From NCBI GenBank assembly GCA_948099385.1, contig CANUEZ040000140.1, positions 4,650,001-4,714,000 of the forward strand: a stretch of DNA of 64,000 bases. The letters are read 5' to 3'. Shown piece after piece: positions 1-11,498 of this stretch. This DNA is from Fasciola hepatica (taxonomy: Eukaryota; Platyhelminthes; Trematoda; Plagiorchiida; Fasciolidae). Position 1 is the first letter of the stretch. Every line of letters begins with the position of its first letter. Under the pieces are notes generated by a model that was given only the letters and a program-made list of their open reading frames with translations, was not told where the DNA came from and did no database searches. The position numbers and the translations under genes are program-made.

Positions 1-68
1 ACCCGAAAGCCCTAACAATATGCGGAAATTCAGAATAACTCGATGTAGGTGCTCGATAGACACACCCA

Positions 69-365
69 TTATGCAACACGTTTCCAGGAATTTGGACGGA
101 GAGCCAAGCAGAGTAGGGGACACAGTTGAGCACTGGATGGTTGAGAGGGGTAGTTGTGAACATGTTTATTGTGTGCAAGAAAACCACCCCCTCGTCGGTT
201 CACTCTTCTTACCCGAAAGAAGTTACATCCTACCAAAGAGACAACGACAGTTGAAGTGCGATCGGCTAGCCGTGTTTCTGTCACCAGAACAATGTCGAAT
301 CCAGAAGCAAGTACATGTCTCATTAGGTTCGCAATTTTGTTTAACCGCGAACGGGAAATCAGCAT
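69..365 (-). pseudogene. CR1-like non-LTR retrotransposon, endonuclease fragment
   Basis: The translation resembles the start of an apurinic-type endonuclease domain of CR1-like elements: a helix ending in RHVLASG, then FDIVLVTETRL (the Glu of TET fits the metal-binding acidic residue), then FFRVRRVNRRGGG, the usual VDR..RRGGGV strand. About 98 residues are open, against roughly 220 for a full domain, and the fragment runs towards the window's left edge, so RT would lie outside. It is a relic or 5' part of an element on the minus strand. Family assignment is from motif memory only. Confidence 0.55.
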
Positions 366-406
366 TAGAGTGGAAACTCTGCCCTTATTTTTGAGGTTAT
401 AGGGCT

Positions 407-1830
407 CTAGGGCTCCACGTGAGGGCAGCGGGTGACCGTTTGGGCCCAGTGAGCTTCCAGCAGTCGGGTTGTCACCGAGGTGGTGCCAAAGGGTGGAATA
501 GCATTTGGGCTGGGGAGATTAGAAGGTGGGTTGCATGGCAGTGGTTTGTAGGGTGTGGTGTGGTCTCCTCCATGGGAAGCTTGGCTGGGGGGTGTCCCGA
601 CTCTGAAGTCACCTGAGAGGTGGTTGCCGTAGGATGCGAGTTGGGTGAGACTAATGGAAAGCAGCATTGAGTGCAGCCTTGGGTGAACGGCGCCGGATGA
701 ACGATCAAGAGGTGCAAAGGAGGTGTCTAATGGAGCCTCTGGCGGGAAACCATGATAAAATCGGGGGAGGGTGTTATTAGAGGGGCCAGTGTGTTCGTGT
801 GAGGGCAGAAAGCTTCGTTAGGAATATCATCGGTGACCGCTGTATGCTCACCAATTCTAGTGGAGATTAATACTGGATGCTGAGGTTGCTTGGTAATGAG
901 GGATAATGGGCCTGGAGGAGAGCACGGTGACTCTGGGTGAGAACTTTGGGGCTCACCACCTGTGAATCGGGGGAGAGTTAATAAGCACTCTAGGGGGTCT
1001 GTATAGGGGTGGAGGGCAGTGGTGGAGAAGCAACCATGGTTCTGGTAGCTGCCTCGAGAGGGGGGGTGACGGATGGCAGGGTAAGTGGGACTGGAGTGAG
1101 ACGGGTCTCATGTTATGGATAGAATATTTTAAGGCGGTAGGCATCTCACAGCGCTCCACGGAATGAGTGTGAGGGTGTGAAGTATTAGCTAAGGGGCCGC
1201 TGATGAAAGAAGCCTTGGTATGATGGGTCAGTTGGCATACTGTGCATTACGGTCAGAGTAGAATACGGCGATTTTGGGTGGTAAGGGGGGCAGAGGAAAT
1301 TGAAGTTGCGGGGGGGGGGGGATGGGCCTTATCATTGGTCGTAAAAGGGTCAGGTGCGGGCCACATTTTGTGGTACTGGTTCACAACCATGCTGTTAGCT
1401 TCTCCTGCGTGATTTTGGTCTGGTAGTGCTAGCGATGGAGGTGGCGAGCTGAGTGGAAAATTTGTGATGTGGTACAGGTTCTGTAGACGTGATGACGGCG
1501 GGGTCTGCGTTGGTGGATGTGGTACGTAGCAGTTGAATACGCGGATTTCCGGGGGACTAAGCAGACGTGCTGGTGGGCTAGCCCCAGATTGAGCAACACG
1601 ATTTCGTAAGCACTCCCGTTGTGAAGAACTGGGATAGGTACTAGGCCGGTTAGCATTTGTAACAGCCGGCCTTGGAAAATCCCCCTTTTTCCCTCGCGAT
1701 TCAGTGTTTTTCCCAACATCACTCATTTGCCTGCACCATTGACTTGTCTTTACGAACTGGTTGTTTTTCTGGACCAATTGTTGTTTGTTCGCACCCAGAG
1801 CGCTACTTTGGCACATCCTTGTTCAGGACC
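407..1830 (-). other. Possible leader/ORF1 part of the minus-strand CR1-like element
   Basis: Upstream (on the minus strand) of the endonuclease fragment lie open frames at 1253-1816 (187 residues) and 407-717. The larger starts with a Gln/Lys/Asn-rich stretch that could form a short helix and turns Pro/Ser/Thr-rich. This fits the weakly conserved ORF1 of CR1-type elements by position only; no zinc knuckle or other family motif is visible. A G-run sits at about 1311-1321. It could equally be non-coding. Confidence 0.25.
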
Positions 1831-1849
1831 TGCTTGACGCACGTGCTGT

Positions 1850-2050
1850 CTGCTCACACGCTGCTATTCGGTTTCTCGTTGTTGAGTCCTTGTGATCGTA
1901 TTATTGAGGTTTGTATATTGTTTATGTCATTGTTTATTGTAATATTCTAGTATCGTAGAATATCACGGATAATCGTCTTTTGATTTCGGGATCCGTTGCG
2001 AATTTGGCTAAGCATTGCTCAGACGTTCGTTACAATACTCAATAGATCAA
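1850..2050 (+). repeat. LTR-end/leader sequence shared with 7790-7930
   Basis: This AT-rich stretch just before the gag relic resembles 7790-7930: both carry GAGGTTTGTA, then a T-rich block, GGGATYCGTT, GAATTGGCTA-like sequence, and TTGCT followed by TTACA. The similarity is about 70 percent by eye. Its position before gag fits the end of a 5' LTR plus leader of a BEL/Pao element. I could not define LTR ends or a primer-binding site. Confidence 0.3.
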
Positions 2051-2051
2051 T

Positions 2052-3202
2052 TTGGAACGAGGAAAAACACGCAAAATGCCAAGAAAAGGATCAAAAGCAG
2101 TCGAATCCGGACAGGAAGTAATACGGCACGTATCTGGGGAGGTTTTGGGTACATATGATTCTTTAGTTAATGCTAGATCGCCTAGTCCTGTCAGTGCTAG
2201 TTCATGTGTTAATGAGAACAATATTGATCGTAAGGATATCGATTTATATAAGCTGAGAATACTAGAACCAGAGCAACAGTTACTATCGGCTAGACTACAG
2301 GCGCATGAAGCAGAGAAGTCTACACAGAAACAGCGAGAGCATGAGACCAGTGACCTCGACACTTCCGATAGATTAGGGTGCAATAAGGTAGGGAACCCCA
2401 CGCCGGTCGCCGACTACAAACCACCATCGATCGATCTGCCTAGAGTGGAGCTAACGGTTTCGACCGGCGAGCTGAGCAATACTGCAAGTTTGTCAAGCAG
2501 TTCGAGACATTCGTTGAAAATAAGGTAACCGACCCTGGGCAAAGGCTTCTTTACCTTACTCACTACTGCCGAGGCCGAGCGCGAGAAGCTATCGACGGGT
2601 GCACCATGCCCGATCCAGAACAAGGCTACACAAGGGCAAGAAAGATTCTGAGGGACTTGTTTGGCCAACCTTTCAAAGTAGCCCGTAACCTAATAGAGGG
2701 CGTGATGGTAGAGGCAAAGAGAACCAAGGGCGACGTCTACACCATGGCCGACATGGTGATTAAGATGCAGAACTGCTCAATAGCCCTCGACCATTTAGGT
2801 TACAGGGCTGACCTAGACGCCATGCACACTTTGGAAGGCATAGTCCGTCACCTCTCTCCCGAACTACAGGGTCGGTGGGTGGAAGAATCAGAACGGATAG
2901 GCCGAAGCGACAGAGAAGCCAACTTCGAAGACCTGACTGAATACTTGGACAGGCAAACGAAGATAGCTGACAGCAGATTCGGCCGACTCATCCGGGACAG
3001 CAACCGGGCAAACAAGCCCAGTACTAGCCAAGTCCAAACCCCTGTACGGGAACTTCCAAAGTACCAGCCTTGGACCAATACACACGTCAATTCACGAGAT
3101 GCTACGGCGCAACCAAAATGCAGATCCTGTGGTACTAGCCATGGCCTACCAGAATGCCCCAAGTTTAATTTTTCCTTAGTATATGATGTGCAAAGAGCCT
3201 GA
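2052..3202 (+). pseudogene. BEL/Pao-type retrotransposon gag, frameshifted and cut short
   Basis: Two open frames, 2052-2528 and 2606-3202, join through one frameshift near 2470. The combined product reads like a BEL/Pao Gag: IDLPRVEL, then FVKQFETFVENKV, LLYLTHYCRGRAREAI, RKILRDLFGQP and LSPELQGRW, ending in a CX2CX3HX4C zinc knuckle (CRSCGTSHGLPEC) near 3120-3160. Right after the knuckle the similarity stops and the LTR of another, oppositely oriented element begins at 3231, so no protease or RT follows on this strand. The minus-strand gag at 7500-8330 is a relative (YVKQFEYYAERRV, LLYLMHYCKGQARDAI). Gag would coat the element RNA in cytoplasmic particles; this copy is defective. Confidence 0.7.
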
Positions 3203-3230
3203 GGAAAAGGAAAGTAGAGAAGTTGAAAAG

Positions 3231-4012
3231 TGCAGCCACCGGAACTTTCGAGCTACGCGTAGCAACCAACTTCGACACAATTCAAAACAAAGTTGGTTCC
3301 AAATAGCTACGGTACTATATACAACAAATTAAATAGTTTTACAACAACAGAACCTCAATGGTGCTTTATAGCTCAATGGACCGCACTTCCGGAAGCTATT
3401 GTTCTCTCGCAGAACAAAACTATCTTCAAGAAAAAGGTGGACCTCTACCTGGGTTTCTTCTAATAATTCCTTGTCAAAAAAGCGAAATGGATGTCTTTTA
3501 TTGCATATATGTTCATGAATGTCGCCCCCCCCCCACTCCACTTGAGGCACTGTCCACAGTGGGACAATGCATGATGTTATGCGCATTTTGTTTTTTCTGC
3601 CACCCCCTCCCTCCCCTCCCCCGCTTCTTTTTACGCTTGTCTCAGCTCAGTGAATCCGACAGAAGATCAAAGATTTCCTCGAAAACCGGGATAAATGGGC
3701 TCAAAGCCTAGAACCCGTGTAGTACTTCAAGACTTCCGGGCTCTTAAGCTCCAAATTTAACAAGTCAATAAGTGCTGTAGAATTACAGCAAAAGGTTAGG
3801 TACAAGAGATGAGATTACCGGATAAAGTCACAACGAAGTTCAGGCTAAGCGACTCACGCTCGAGGCAACGGCTAGAGTTCGGTTTGTGACAAAGATTTAG
3901 AGAAATAAAACAAACAATCGGAATTCCAGCAAAGATAGTCCATACGAATGATAATTGTCGTTTGTAACGTGGACGCTAATGCATGGAACGAGGTTTCCTG
4001 AATTCCTTTTCA
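3231..4012 (-). repeat. Left LTR (3' LTR) of the BEL/Pao element
   Basis: Repeats 8522-9301 with a few substitutions and a one-base difference in a C-run (10 C near 3525-3535). Identity is close to complete from the ACGCGTAGCAACC motif to about 4000; the last 12-15 bases are less alike. It starts TG and ends CA. It also contains a C/T-rich block with CCACCCCCTCCC. Open frames seen here are shared by both LTRs and are not genes. Confidence 0.85.
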
Positions 4013-4101
4013 CCGGCCCCGGAATCCGACCCGGATTTTTCTCGTGCACTGCTAGGTTTGGTCGGCCTCATGCATCGGCTCGCCCCACGATTACCCGATA
4101 C

Positions 4102-5635
4102 CTAAAACTGATCACTGTCAAAAGCAGCTTCCAGTTGGACAAGTGGATCAACTCTCAGTGGTCCCTTTCGGTTCGACAGATCCAAAGACCCGCCTCCCAC
4201 TTGAGGAGTGTTGGCTTTTGAACTCACACCACCAGTGTCCGGTTCACCTTCAATAATACAAATCCTTCTAATGTCACGGAGCACTGTTCTTTCATTAGTT
4301 CGCACTGTTGCCGCTTGCACGAAGCCATCATCCGAAGCTGAGACGCCTTGGATAACTCTGTTTGGCCACCGGCCACGCGGCAATGCCTCCGAAACTAGCA
4401 GCGCCACATCACCCGATATGCAGTTGCCTTCTCCAGTTAGCCATTTCTGCCGCTGTTGTAATAGTGGAAGATATTCCCTGGCCCATCTCTTCCAAAAGGC
4501 AGGTGTTAGGAATTTTGCCTGCCTCCACTGACGAACCATTCTATCGCGCAACGAATTTGACGGAATATCTCGCGGGTTAGCCCTCAGGATAAGTAGGTCA
4601 TTGGGAGTGGGTACTGGCAGATCACGACAGTCCGAGGTCAAAGGCACTAGCGACCATCCGTTTACTATCCGCTCACTTTCCGTAAGGAATGTCAACAATA
4701 TTTCGTCAGTCGTCTGCTGTTCGTCACAAACTGAATGAAGTACTCTTTCAACCGAGTGCACTATGATCTCCCATATGCCACCACAGTAACTAGCATGTGG
4801 AGCATTGAAGTGCCACTGCACTCCCCGTAGCAACAATCTATCAGCAATCTTATCACTAAACCAGTCTCCCATTAGGTTTTTCAATTCCCTCTGAGTCCTA
4901 ACAAAGTTTGCACCGTTATCACTAAAAGTCTCGGACGGTGCCCCTCTCCTAGACATGAAAAGCAGTAGTGTTATAATGAGTGAATCCGTGCTTACAGAAT
5001 AACAGACTTCAATATGTACCGCACGCATCTGGAGGCAGTTAAGGATTCATCCATATCGTTTCTCTATGCTGCGCTCACGTTTAACTGTAAATGGGCCAAA
5101 ATAATCTATTCCGACGTACTCGAAAGAAAACCAACCTTGTTGGACTCTAATGGCTGGTAGAGGAGCCATCATCTCTTCGTCTACGACTGCCAAAAGCTTC
5201 GGAAATTTCCAACATCCTCCAAGCACTCGATTGACGGCAGCTTTTCCCTGTACAATCCAAAATGTTTGGCGAGGTTCCGCGAGTAACTGAGATGGTCTTG
5301 CGTGTCCTTCCATCGCGTGATACCATCGGATTATCGAGTCTGTAATCGGGTGTCTTGGGTAGTATCACCGGACATTTTACACCGTGAAGCTGATTGGAGT
5401 AGTTCATTCGTCCACCAACACAAATAATTCTATTTAATGGATTCCCGTTCATCCGAGATTTGTTAGCGCGTAGGTGATTATTCGTCTTTCGTAACCATTT
5501 TAACTCTTCACCATAGATCTTAGCTTGTGCAATCAGAATAGCACTTTCTTCCGCTTTAGCAATGTCGTGCAGCTTCAAAGGCCCATTTTTCAGTCCCAGG
5601 TCTGTGCAACCACCTCTCACGACTGCAATGTACAT
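4102..5635 (-). pseudogene. BEL/Pao integrase and C-terminal domain (pol part)
   Basis: Three open pieces in pol order: 5635-5147, 5313-5047 and 5028-4102. They carry GGRMNYSNQLHG and VILPK (start of the integrase region), EGHARPSQLL and TFWIVQGKAAV (zinc-binding region), then the DDE core: VGIDYFGPF (first Asp), SDNGANF (second Asp) and a GGIWE Glu. The tail, with WKRWAREYLPLLQQRQKW and VALLVSEALPRGRWP, matches the usual BEL C-terminal domain. Breaks: a frameshift near 5300 and one TGA at about 5044-5046, after KRYG. The 308-residue tail frame is otherwise open. Intact integrase would insert the cDNA into chromosomes. Confidence 0.8.
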
Positions 5636-5875
5636 TTTAAAACCGTTTAATCACTCTACCGACTTCAGCAGGTGAAACAAACTGGAGTATCTGGCTAGAA
5701 GTGCTTCTGTCCGTGTGTCCTACAATGTCAGAACTGCACTCGAAAGTTGTTTCAACTCCATGTTCGGTGGTGTTGCGGAGGCCGCAAAACTGGTCGGCCA
5801 TAAAGCTTCGTCGTTCATCAAGAAGTTAGAAACTTCGAATCAGAAGCTGATATCACTCGGTGATGTTGTGTCTCT

Positions 5876-7496
5876 TTATGTCAAATCCGCGGGGATAGCC
5901 TCCGATCTGATATGACGCAACTGCCAGAGTTCCAACCATTGAGGAATTTCAGCCAAACGGTTCACAAAGTACGTTTTAAATCTCGTTTTAGTGTTGTTTA
6001 TGTAAAGCACAACTAAAGCAGAGTCCTTCCAGTAGTAAATCTTATCAGGTTTGATTCTAGTTTCCTCTATAGGAATCCGAAAGACTCTAACGGCCAGTCT
6101 TGCCACGGCTAACTCCAATCGAGTGATAGTTACGATCTTCGGAGGAGCTACCCTTGACTTGGAGAACAGTGGGGCACAATTGGAGGCCATGTCCTCTGAA
6201 TCCATGCTGGAGTACGACACCACTCCATGGCCAACTTCAGAAGCGTCACGAAATACATGAATCTGTGCACCTTCGTTCAGTGAGTAACCTCCAATCACAG
6301 AAGGCTGAATTTTGAATGTGAAAAGTTGTTCTATACTCCTTAAACACTCACTCCAGTATCGTAAGGGTTTTACTTCAGTTGGGTCGTCCTATTCAAGCCT
6401 CCAGCGACACAGTTATTGCAATACCACCTTGTTTGACAGAATGAAAGGCGAAACCATTCCTAGTGGGTTGAACACTGACGACGCTTTAGACAGCGATCCA
6501 CGCCTTGTTTGAGGTTTTTCCCGTATTGTGAGTGAAAACTGGAAGGTGCCTTCTGTTGCGTTCCATTCCAATCTCAACGTCCTCTCCGGCACATGCGCGC
6601 AATCATCTATTTCCAAAGTGGGATGGGCCAGCTCAGACTTCGGTAAGATACCCAGCACCTCTTACGATTACACACCAATTTATGAAGCCGGAATCCGCCT
6701 CGTGATAGTAATTCGCTCATCTAGATAGCAAAAACCATTGCATTCTCCGGTGTAGGAGAGGGCACAAGACAGCCGTCTATATAGAAGATATCATGCACGG
6801 CCTTAGAGACGTAATCCCCATACTGTTCTCCCCAATCATCTGCGGTGCGACGTAAGGCAAAATTTACACAAATAAGGGGAGGATGTGGCACCAAAAGGAG
6901 AGGCATTCATTTGATATTCGACAAGATTACCACCTGGTGGACCATTTCCCCACCAAAAGAACCTCAGTGCACCTTTATCGCTTGTCGGCACTCAAACCTG
7001 CATAAACATTTCTTCTATATCCGCAGCCAATGCAACAGATTCATTTCAAAAACGAGGCAACGCTCCAACTAAACTTGCTGTCATTTCCGGTCCCTGTACT
7101 AAGTAATCCTCCAAAAGGGCGTCCCTGGAATGAAGCCACACAGTCGAACACCGCCCTCAACTTGATAGGCCTTTTAGGGTTTGCAACTGCGTGATTTAGT
7201 AAGTACCACTTTGGCTCAGAACTCATCTTTGGCTGTTAATCTGGCACTAACTGGGCATGGCTCTTGCGCACATACCCCTCTATTATTGTAGAGTATTTGT
7301 CAAAGAATTCCGGGTCACGCGCAAACCTTTCCCTCAAGCCGTTCAATCTCTCTTTGGCCACAATACAATTGCATCTAAGTCTCACTACAAGATCCCTCAT
7401 GAAAGTGCAACTATATGATTGAGCATTTTCAAAGACAACCTGGTCAGGGCATCCGAATTTTCCGTCAGAGGCTTTAAACGTGCAGTATGCCGTCAA
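5876..7496 (-). pseudogene. BEL/Pao reverse transcriptase / RNase H (pol part)
   Basis: Several frames in order: 7496-7236; 7226-7041 with KWYLLNHAVANPKRPIKLR and FDC (RT motif A region); 6906-6721 with FYIDGCL, the place where BEL elements have YVDD; 6658-6413 with TRRGSLSKASSVFNPLGMV (end of RT); and 6298-5876 with HVFRDASEVGHGVV and YYWKDSALVVLYINNTKTRFKT (RNase H-like region). At the active site the second Asp is Gly, so RT would be inactive even if the frames were joined. At least four frame changes separate the pieces. Confidence 0.75.
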
Positions 7497-7499
7497 TCA

Positions 7500-8330
7500 G
7501 TGAACGAGCCACTGCATGATCCTGTCCACTCAGATCCTTTAAGCTTTCCCTAGCCCCATTGTATGTAAGGTACATGCCGTTGTCATATACTTGTATTGTT
7601 GAAACTATGCTCTTTATTTTGTTGACCCCCGAGCAAGCACGACATGCGTCAATCCCTACACTTTAACACTTGTTTACATTTTGCTCACGTGAAGTGGCGT
7701 AATTTTGATTCGAACTTGGACTGCCTTGACGGTGGTACCTGACATTGACCTTTGTTGAACTCTGGTCCTCGTTGTTATACGTTGTGGCCGTACAGTTGAG
7801 GTTTGTACATATTTCTATGCGTATAACTTGTTAATCCAGTACTGCGGAAACTACGAATCAATCTTGTTCTGGTTTTGGGATTCGTTTTGAATTGGCTACG
7901 CGTTGCTTACAGTCGGAATAACCATTACATTGTATGCCAGTGTTGGAGGCAACATAACACATTCGGCAATCGCATCCCTTGCTTGTCCCTTGCAGTAGTG
8001 CATCAAATAAAGTAAGATCTGGCCATTGTCTTGGACTCTACGTTCGGCGTAATATTCGAACTGTTTCACATACCTCCAATACATTCACGAGCAGCCGAAA
8101 AATGACCTAAGTTCCACCCTGGGTAAGTCCAAACGATAATCCACCGCGGGTTCCGCCGCTGCAACCGAGCTTGCCGTTGAATAGGTTTTCTCCTTCCTCA
8201 GTTAGTGCGAAATGCAGTCTCGCCGTTTCCGTCCCATCCCCCACATCGAGCAGCTTACGTTGCATATCTAACTCCAGTTGTTTTGCAACCTGCTGCTCCT
8301 TCATCTCAGCTAACAACAGATCCGTCCTAG
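7500..8330 (-). pseudogene. BEL/Pao gag, broken
   Basis: Pieces at 8316-8107 (KEQQVAKQLELDMQRKLL, a coiled-coil-like start) and 8084-7896 (YVKQFEYYAERRV, LLYLMHYCKGQARDAI), followed at about 7600-7500 by the ESLKDLSGQDHAVARSLID part that pairs with RKILRDLFGQP..ARNLIEG in the plus-strand gag at 2640-2700. Between them, 7650-7930 looks like a plus-oriented LTR end/leader resembling 1850-2050, so the gag seems interrupted by rearranged element DNA. No zinc knuckle remains. Confidence 0.6.
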
Positions 8331-8521
8331 CCCTTTAGGATATCGAGCAAACCCTAGAACAATCTGATATACTGGAGCCTGAGCAAGAAAAATGACCAAC
8401 AGAGACGGGCAAAAGAGTTTGGTTCACCTGAGGGGTTTTGTCCTTTGAGTCCGAACGGTTTGCCGAATTGCCGCGTAATTTCATGTCTCAGCGGTTGCAA
8501 ATATTACGGAGTACTGTAAAG

Positions 8522-9301
8522 TCCAGCCACGGAACTTTTGAGCTACGCGTAGCAACCAACTTCGACACAATTCAAAACAAAGTTGGTTCCAAATAGCTAC
8601 GGTACTATATACAACAAATTAAATAGTTTTACAACAACAGAACCTCAATGGTGCTTTATAGCTCAATGGACCGCACTTCCGGAAGCTATTGTTCTCTCGC
8701 AGAACAAAACTATCTTCAAGAAAAAGGTGGACCTCTACCTGGGTTTCTTCTAATAATTCCTTGTCAAAAAAGCGAAATGGATGTCTTTTATTGCATATAT
8801 GTTCATGAATGTCGCCCCCCCCCACTCCACTTGAGGCACTGTCCACAGTGGGACAATGCATGATGTTATGCGCATTTTGTTTTTTCTGCCACCCCCTCCC
8901 TCCCCTCCCCCGCTTCTTTTTACGCTTGTCTCAGCTCAGTGAATCCGACAGAAGATCAAAGATTTCCTCGAAAACCGGGATAAATGGGCTCAAAGCCTAG
9001 AACCCGTGTAGTACTTCAAGACTTCCGGGCTCTTAAGCTCCAAATTTAACAAGTCAATAAGTGCTGTAGAATTACAGCAAAAGGTTAGGTACAAGAGATG
9101 AGATTACCGGATAAAGTCACAACGAAGTTCAGGCTAAGCGACTCACGCTCGAGGCAACGGCTAGAGTTCGGTTTGTGACAAAGATTTAGAGAAATAAAAC
9201 AAACAATCGGAATTCCAGCAAAGATAGTCCATACGAATGATAATTGTCGTTTGTAACGTGGACGCTAATGCATGGAACGGGGTTTTCTGAGCTCCTTCAC
9301 A
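8522..9301 (-). repeat. Right LTR (5' LTR) of the BEL/Pao element
   Basis: Partner of 3231-4012. The inner edge begins TC rather than TG, a likely point mutation; the C-run has 9 C. For a minus-strand element this copy would carry the promoter. The bases just left of it (about 8500-8521) would hold the primer-binding site, which I could not assign to a tRNA. Confidence 0.85.
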
Positions 9302-9432
9302 GATTCCTTTGGTATTTTCGTAGGGAGGCTGCACATTATCAAATTCAAGTCACACTTTCGTTGCTGATTGGTTTGCTGGTGCTGACTTCGACTACCTTGA
9401 GTGAAAAGATATTTAGACAAGAGGACAGGTGG

Positions 9433-9684
9433 AAATAAATACTAACTGGTTCTGGTCGACTATATTAGTAAATGTCGCGAAGCGAGAACCCAGGTTCTGG
9501 GGACGCCAAAACCTCGGCAGATGCAATTCTAGAGAATCCAATTTGTCGGTGGGGAACCCCGGGCCACCTACACTCTGATGAGGGTACGAATTTAAAGGCT
9601 CTCTTACACAGCAGCATTTTAGGTCTCTTGGTACTGAAATACACGCACTACACCCTAACACCCGCAAGGGAATGGATTAGTTGA
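9433..9684 (+). pseudogene. Ty3/gypsy-type integrase core relic
   Basis: Reading across one frameshift near 9480, the translation gives GNKY.LVLVDYISK (first catalytic Asp), then SADAILENPICRWGTPGHLHSDEGTN (second Asp in SDEGTN) and YTHYTLTPAREW, where active elements have TTPYHPQGNG. This is the core of a Ty3/gypsy integrase, unlike the neighbouring BEL integrase. It starts about 130 bp after the right LTR. No gag, RT or LTR partner is visible. Confidence 0.65.
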
Positions 9685-11411
9685 GCGTACGAATCGGACA
9701 CTTATCAACCACCTCAATACCTTCTTCGAGCGAGGTACAGATTGATGCGCGAAAATAAAATTCTTCTTGCTGGCCTAGAGTGAATAGGCGCAAGTGTAGT
9801 GACCTCGATCGTTTCGAGAAAATGACTGCTTTCTGGACACCATTTTGGATCTACTTTCTCTACGGTCTTTTCTGACTTTTGACATCAACCTTATAGTGTT
9901 CTCCGGTTGCGTACGTTTTACTGGACCGACTTTTCCGAGGTTTCCGTCGACCTCGTTCTGAATCACTTTCACTTTCGGTCGTTCGCCGATTGTACACGCT
10001 GGCGGTTCGCTTTCTGCTCAGCCGTTACGTTTCGTTTCGTTTTCCGTTCGGTGTATTTCTCGTATCGGTACTGTTTCGGTGCCACGGTATATAGAATACA
10101 CCTCGCATCTATAAACCGACTTGCGTCTTCTCTATTCGCCCGATAGAGAGGATAACGTTGTTATTCCGCTGCTAGACCCAACAGGAGACACGTTCACCAA
10201 CCGCTCCCGAACGTCTTCTGTACAAGTCTCAAAAAATCAGACTCCGAGGTTCTTTCGGACATGAGGGCAGATCTGGCCTCCATCAGATTTGCGATTATCT
10301 AAAATTCTCTACCAGAACACTACTGTGGTAGATCACGTCAGCAGGCTGCGGGACACAATGAGAAGGGGTGAAGTCCCTTCTCGGGCTCATCCTCGGACAG
10401 CACGGAGGAGGCAAAAAGAATACTACGACAGGTAGGCTTTTGGCCTTTCATTACAACCTGGGGATTTCGAGTGGCCTCATACGCTGGTACCCACCGGGAT
10501 AGAGCCTGCTAAACTTTCCGGGTGTTGGGAGGGACCCTTTTGAGTTGATTTTTGTAAGATGCAACTTGTGTCATCCGAAAAGCATCGGTGAATAGTCGTA
10601 GTCCATCATTTGTTGTTCATTTCAATAGTTTCGAGCCCTTTGACTGATTAGCTCAGGAAATAAACTCAACCAGTAGGATTTCGCCGCCCGAAGGCTGAAA
10701 AGCAGTACAGCTATACCGTGAGAGCTAGAGCTGCCAATAGAAGGGGAAGGGTTGTGGCTTCGGGGACGGAGCCTTCTGAAGGAGAGAGCTGTGTAGTAGG
10801 GCCTTCCGAAAAATCGTACGAGTAAAGCGAACTGCAGTAATGGATTTTACCTTCCATTTCAGCTGGTCATGTCAATCTTGCATATGCAGACGGAAAACGT
10901 GGAATAAGTGGGAGAGACCACCAGTCTGGAAAACAGTGTGATAATCAAGGAAAACAGAGCCGTAATGTGTTTATATGCGTACTTTCACACCAATATTAGT
11001 GTGTCACATTTTTCAGGCAAATCTTTACACCGCTGAATACTACCTTCTCGCCGTTGGCTGACTATTGCACAACTGTGTAGCGCAGTTATGTCGTGCGTCT
11101 ACGGGTGGCCCCTGTGAGGTGCTCGGGTCGGTTCCCGGTGGCAGCGTTCTTCATAACTAAGGTCGTAGGACGTGTGAAATCCATAACATTCACACTGGCC
11201 ACGTGCCTGCCCAAGAAAACAAACATTCACAGATATTAATCGCACGACCACGAATGCACAACATCGCTGCTTGACATCTACCTATCTAGATCGAAATCGA
11301 TCTCAGACACCACTATCTGTGATTTGTATTATTTTTCGTTCTCCTTACTCAATTTATTTAATATACGACAGTATATCATTTCCAGTGGGGACCGCTGCCA
11401 AGTGGGGGAGT
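9685..11411. other. No gene recognised; probably decayed repeat DNA
   Basis: Open frames here are short. The longest (9907-10146 + and 9775-9972 -) have no familiar motif. Between 10230 and 10480 and between 10640 and 10830 the base composition is GC-richer and looks like old transposon sequence, but I could not name a family. No host exon with plausible splice sites was found. Confidence 0.4.
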
Positions 11412-11498
11412 GGCCGGCGGTGACCAGATTCGAACCCGGTTGGACTGTAACGTTCTTGTCCGAAATCCACAACTATACCCGTTTGACCATCGCCGACC
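11412..11498 (-). repeat. tRNA-derived SINE head or tRNA pseudogene
   Basis: On the minus strand there is an A-box-like TGGTCAAACGGG and a B-box GGGTTCGAATCTGG at tRNA-like spacing, bounded by complementary ends (GGTCGGCGATG / CACCGCCGGCC, about 10 pairs). The T-stem is imperfect and the anticodon arm is not convincing. A tRNA-derived SINE or degenerate tRNA copy is more likely than a working tRNA gene. Confidence 0.5.

Larger units (their letters stand above)
3231..9301 (-). mobile_element. BEL/Pao LTR retrotransposon, full-length but defective
   Basis: Two direct repeats of about 780 bp bracket gag and pol relics that read on the minus strand in the order LTR (8522-9301), gag (8330-7500), protease/RT/RNase H (7496-5876), integrase (5635-4102), LTR (4012-3231). 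Order and domain types fit BEL/Pao elements. The two LTRs differ at only a few positions by eye, while the interior carries frameshifts, stops and a mutated RT active site. The 5-bp flanks (3226-3230 and 9302-9306) do not match, so no target-site duplication is evident. The element lies immediately downstream of another BEL-type gag on the opposite strand. Confidence 0.8.

Noticed and set aside
407..717. Pro/Thr-rich frames on the minus strand as a host mucin-like gene
   Set aside because: No start context, splice sites or repeats; position fits decayed element DNA better.
1672..1950. 92-codon plus-strand frame as a secreted or membrane protein
   Set aside because: It overlaps the antisense of the possible ORF1 and a leader-like repeat, and its hydrophobic stretch comes from T-rich sequence.
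3329..4221. Open frames within both LTRs (3358-3711, 8648-9000 and antisense)
   Set aside because: They repeat in both LTRs, have no domain, and are explained by LTR duplication.
3226..9306. Target-site duplication for the BEL element
   Set aside because: Flanks AAAAG and GATTC do not match; later changes or a wrong LTR end could explain it, so none is claimed.
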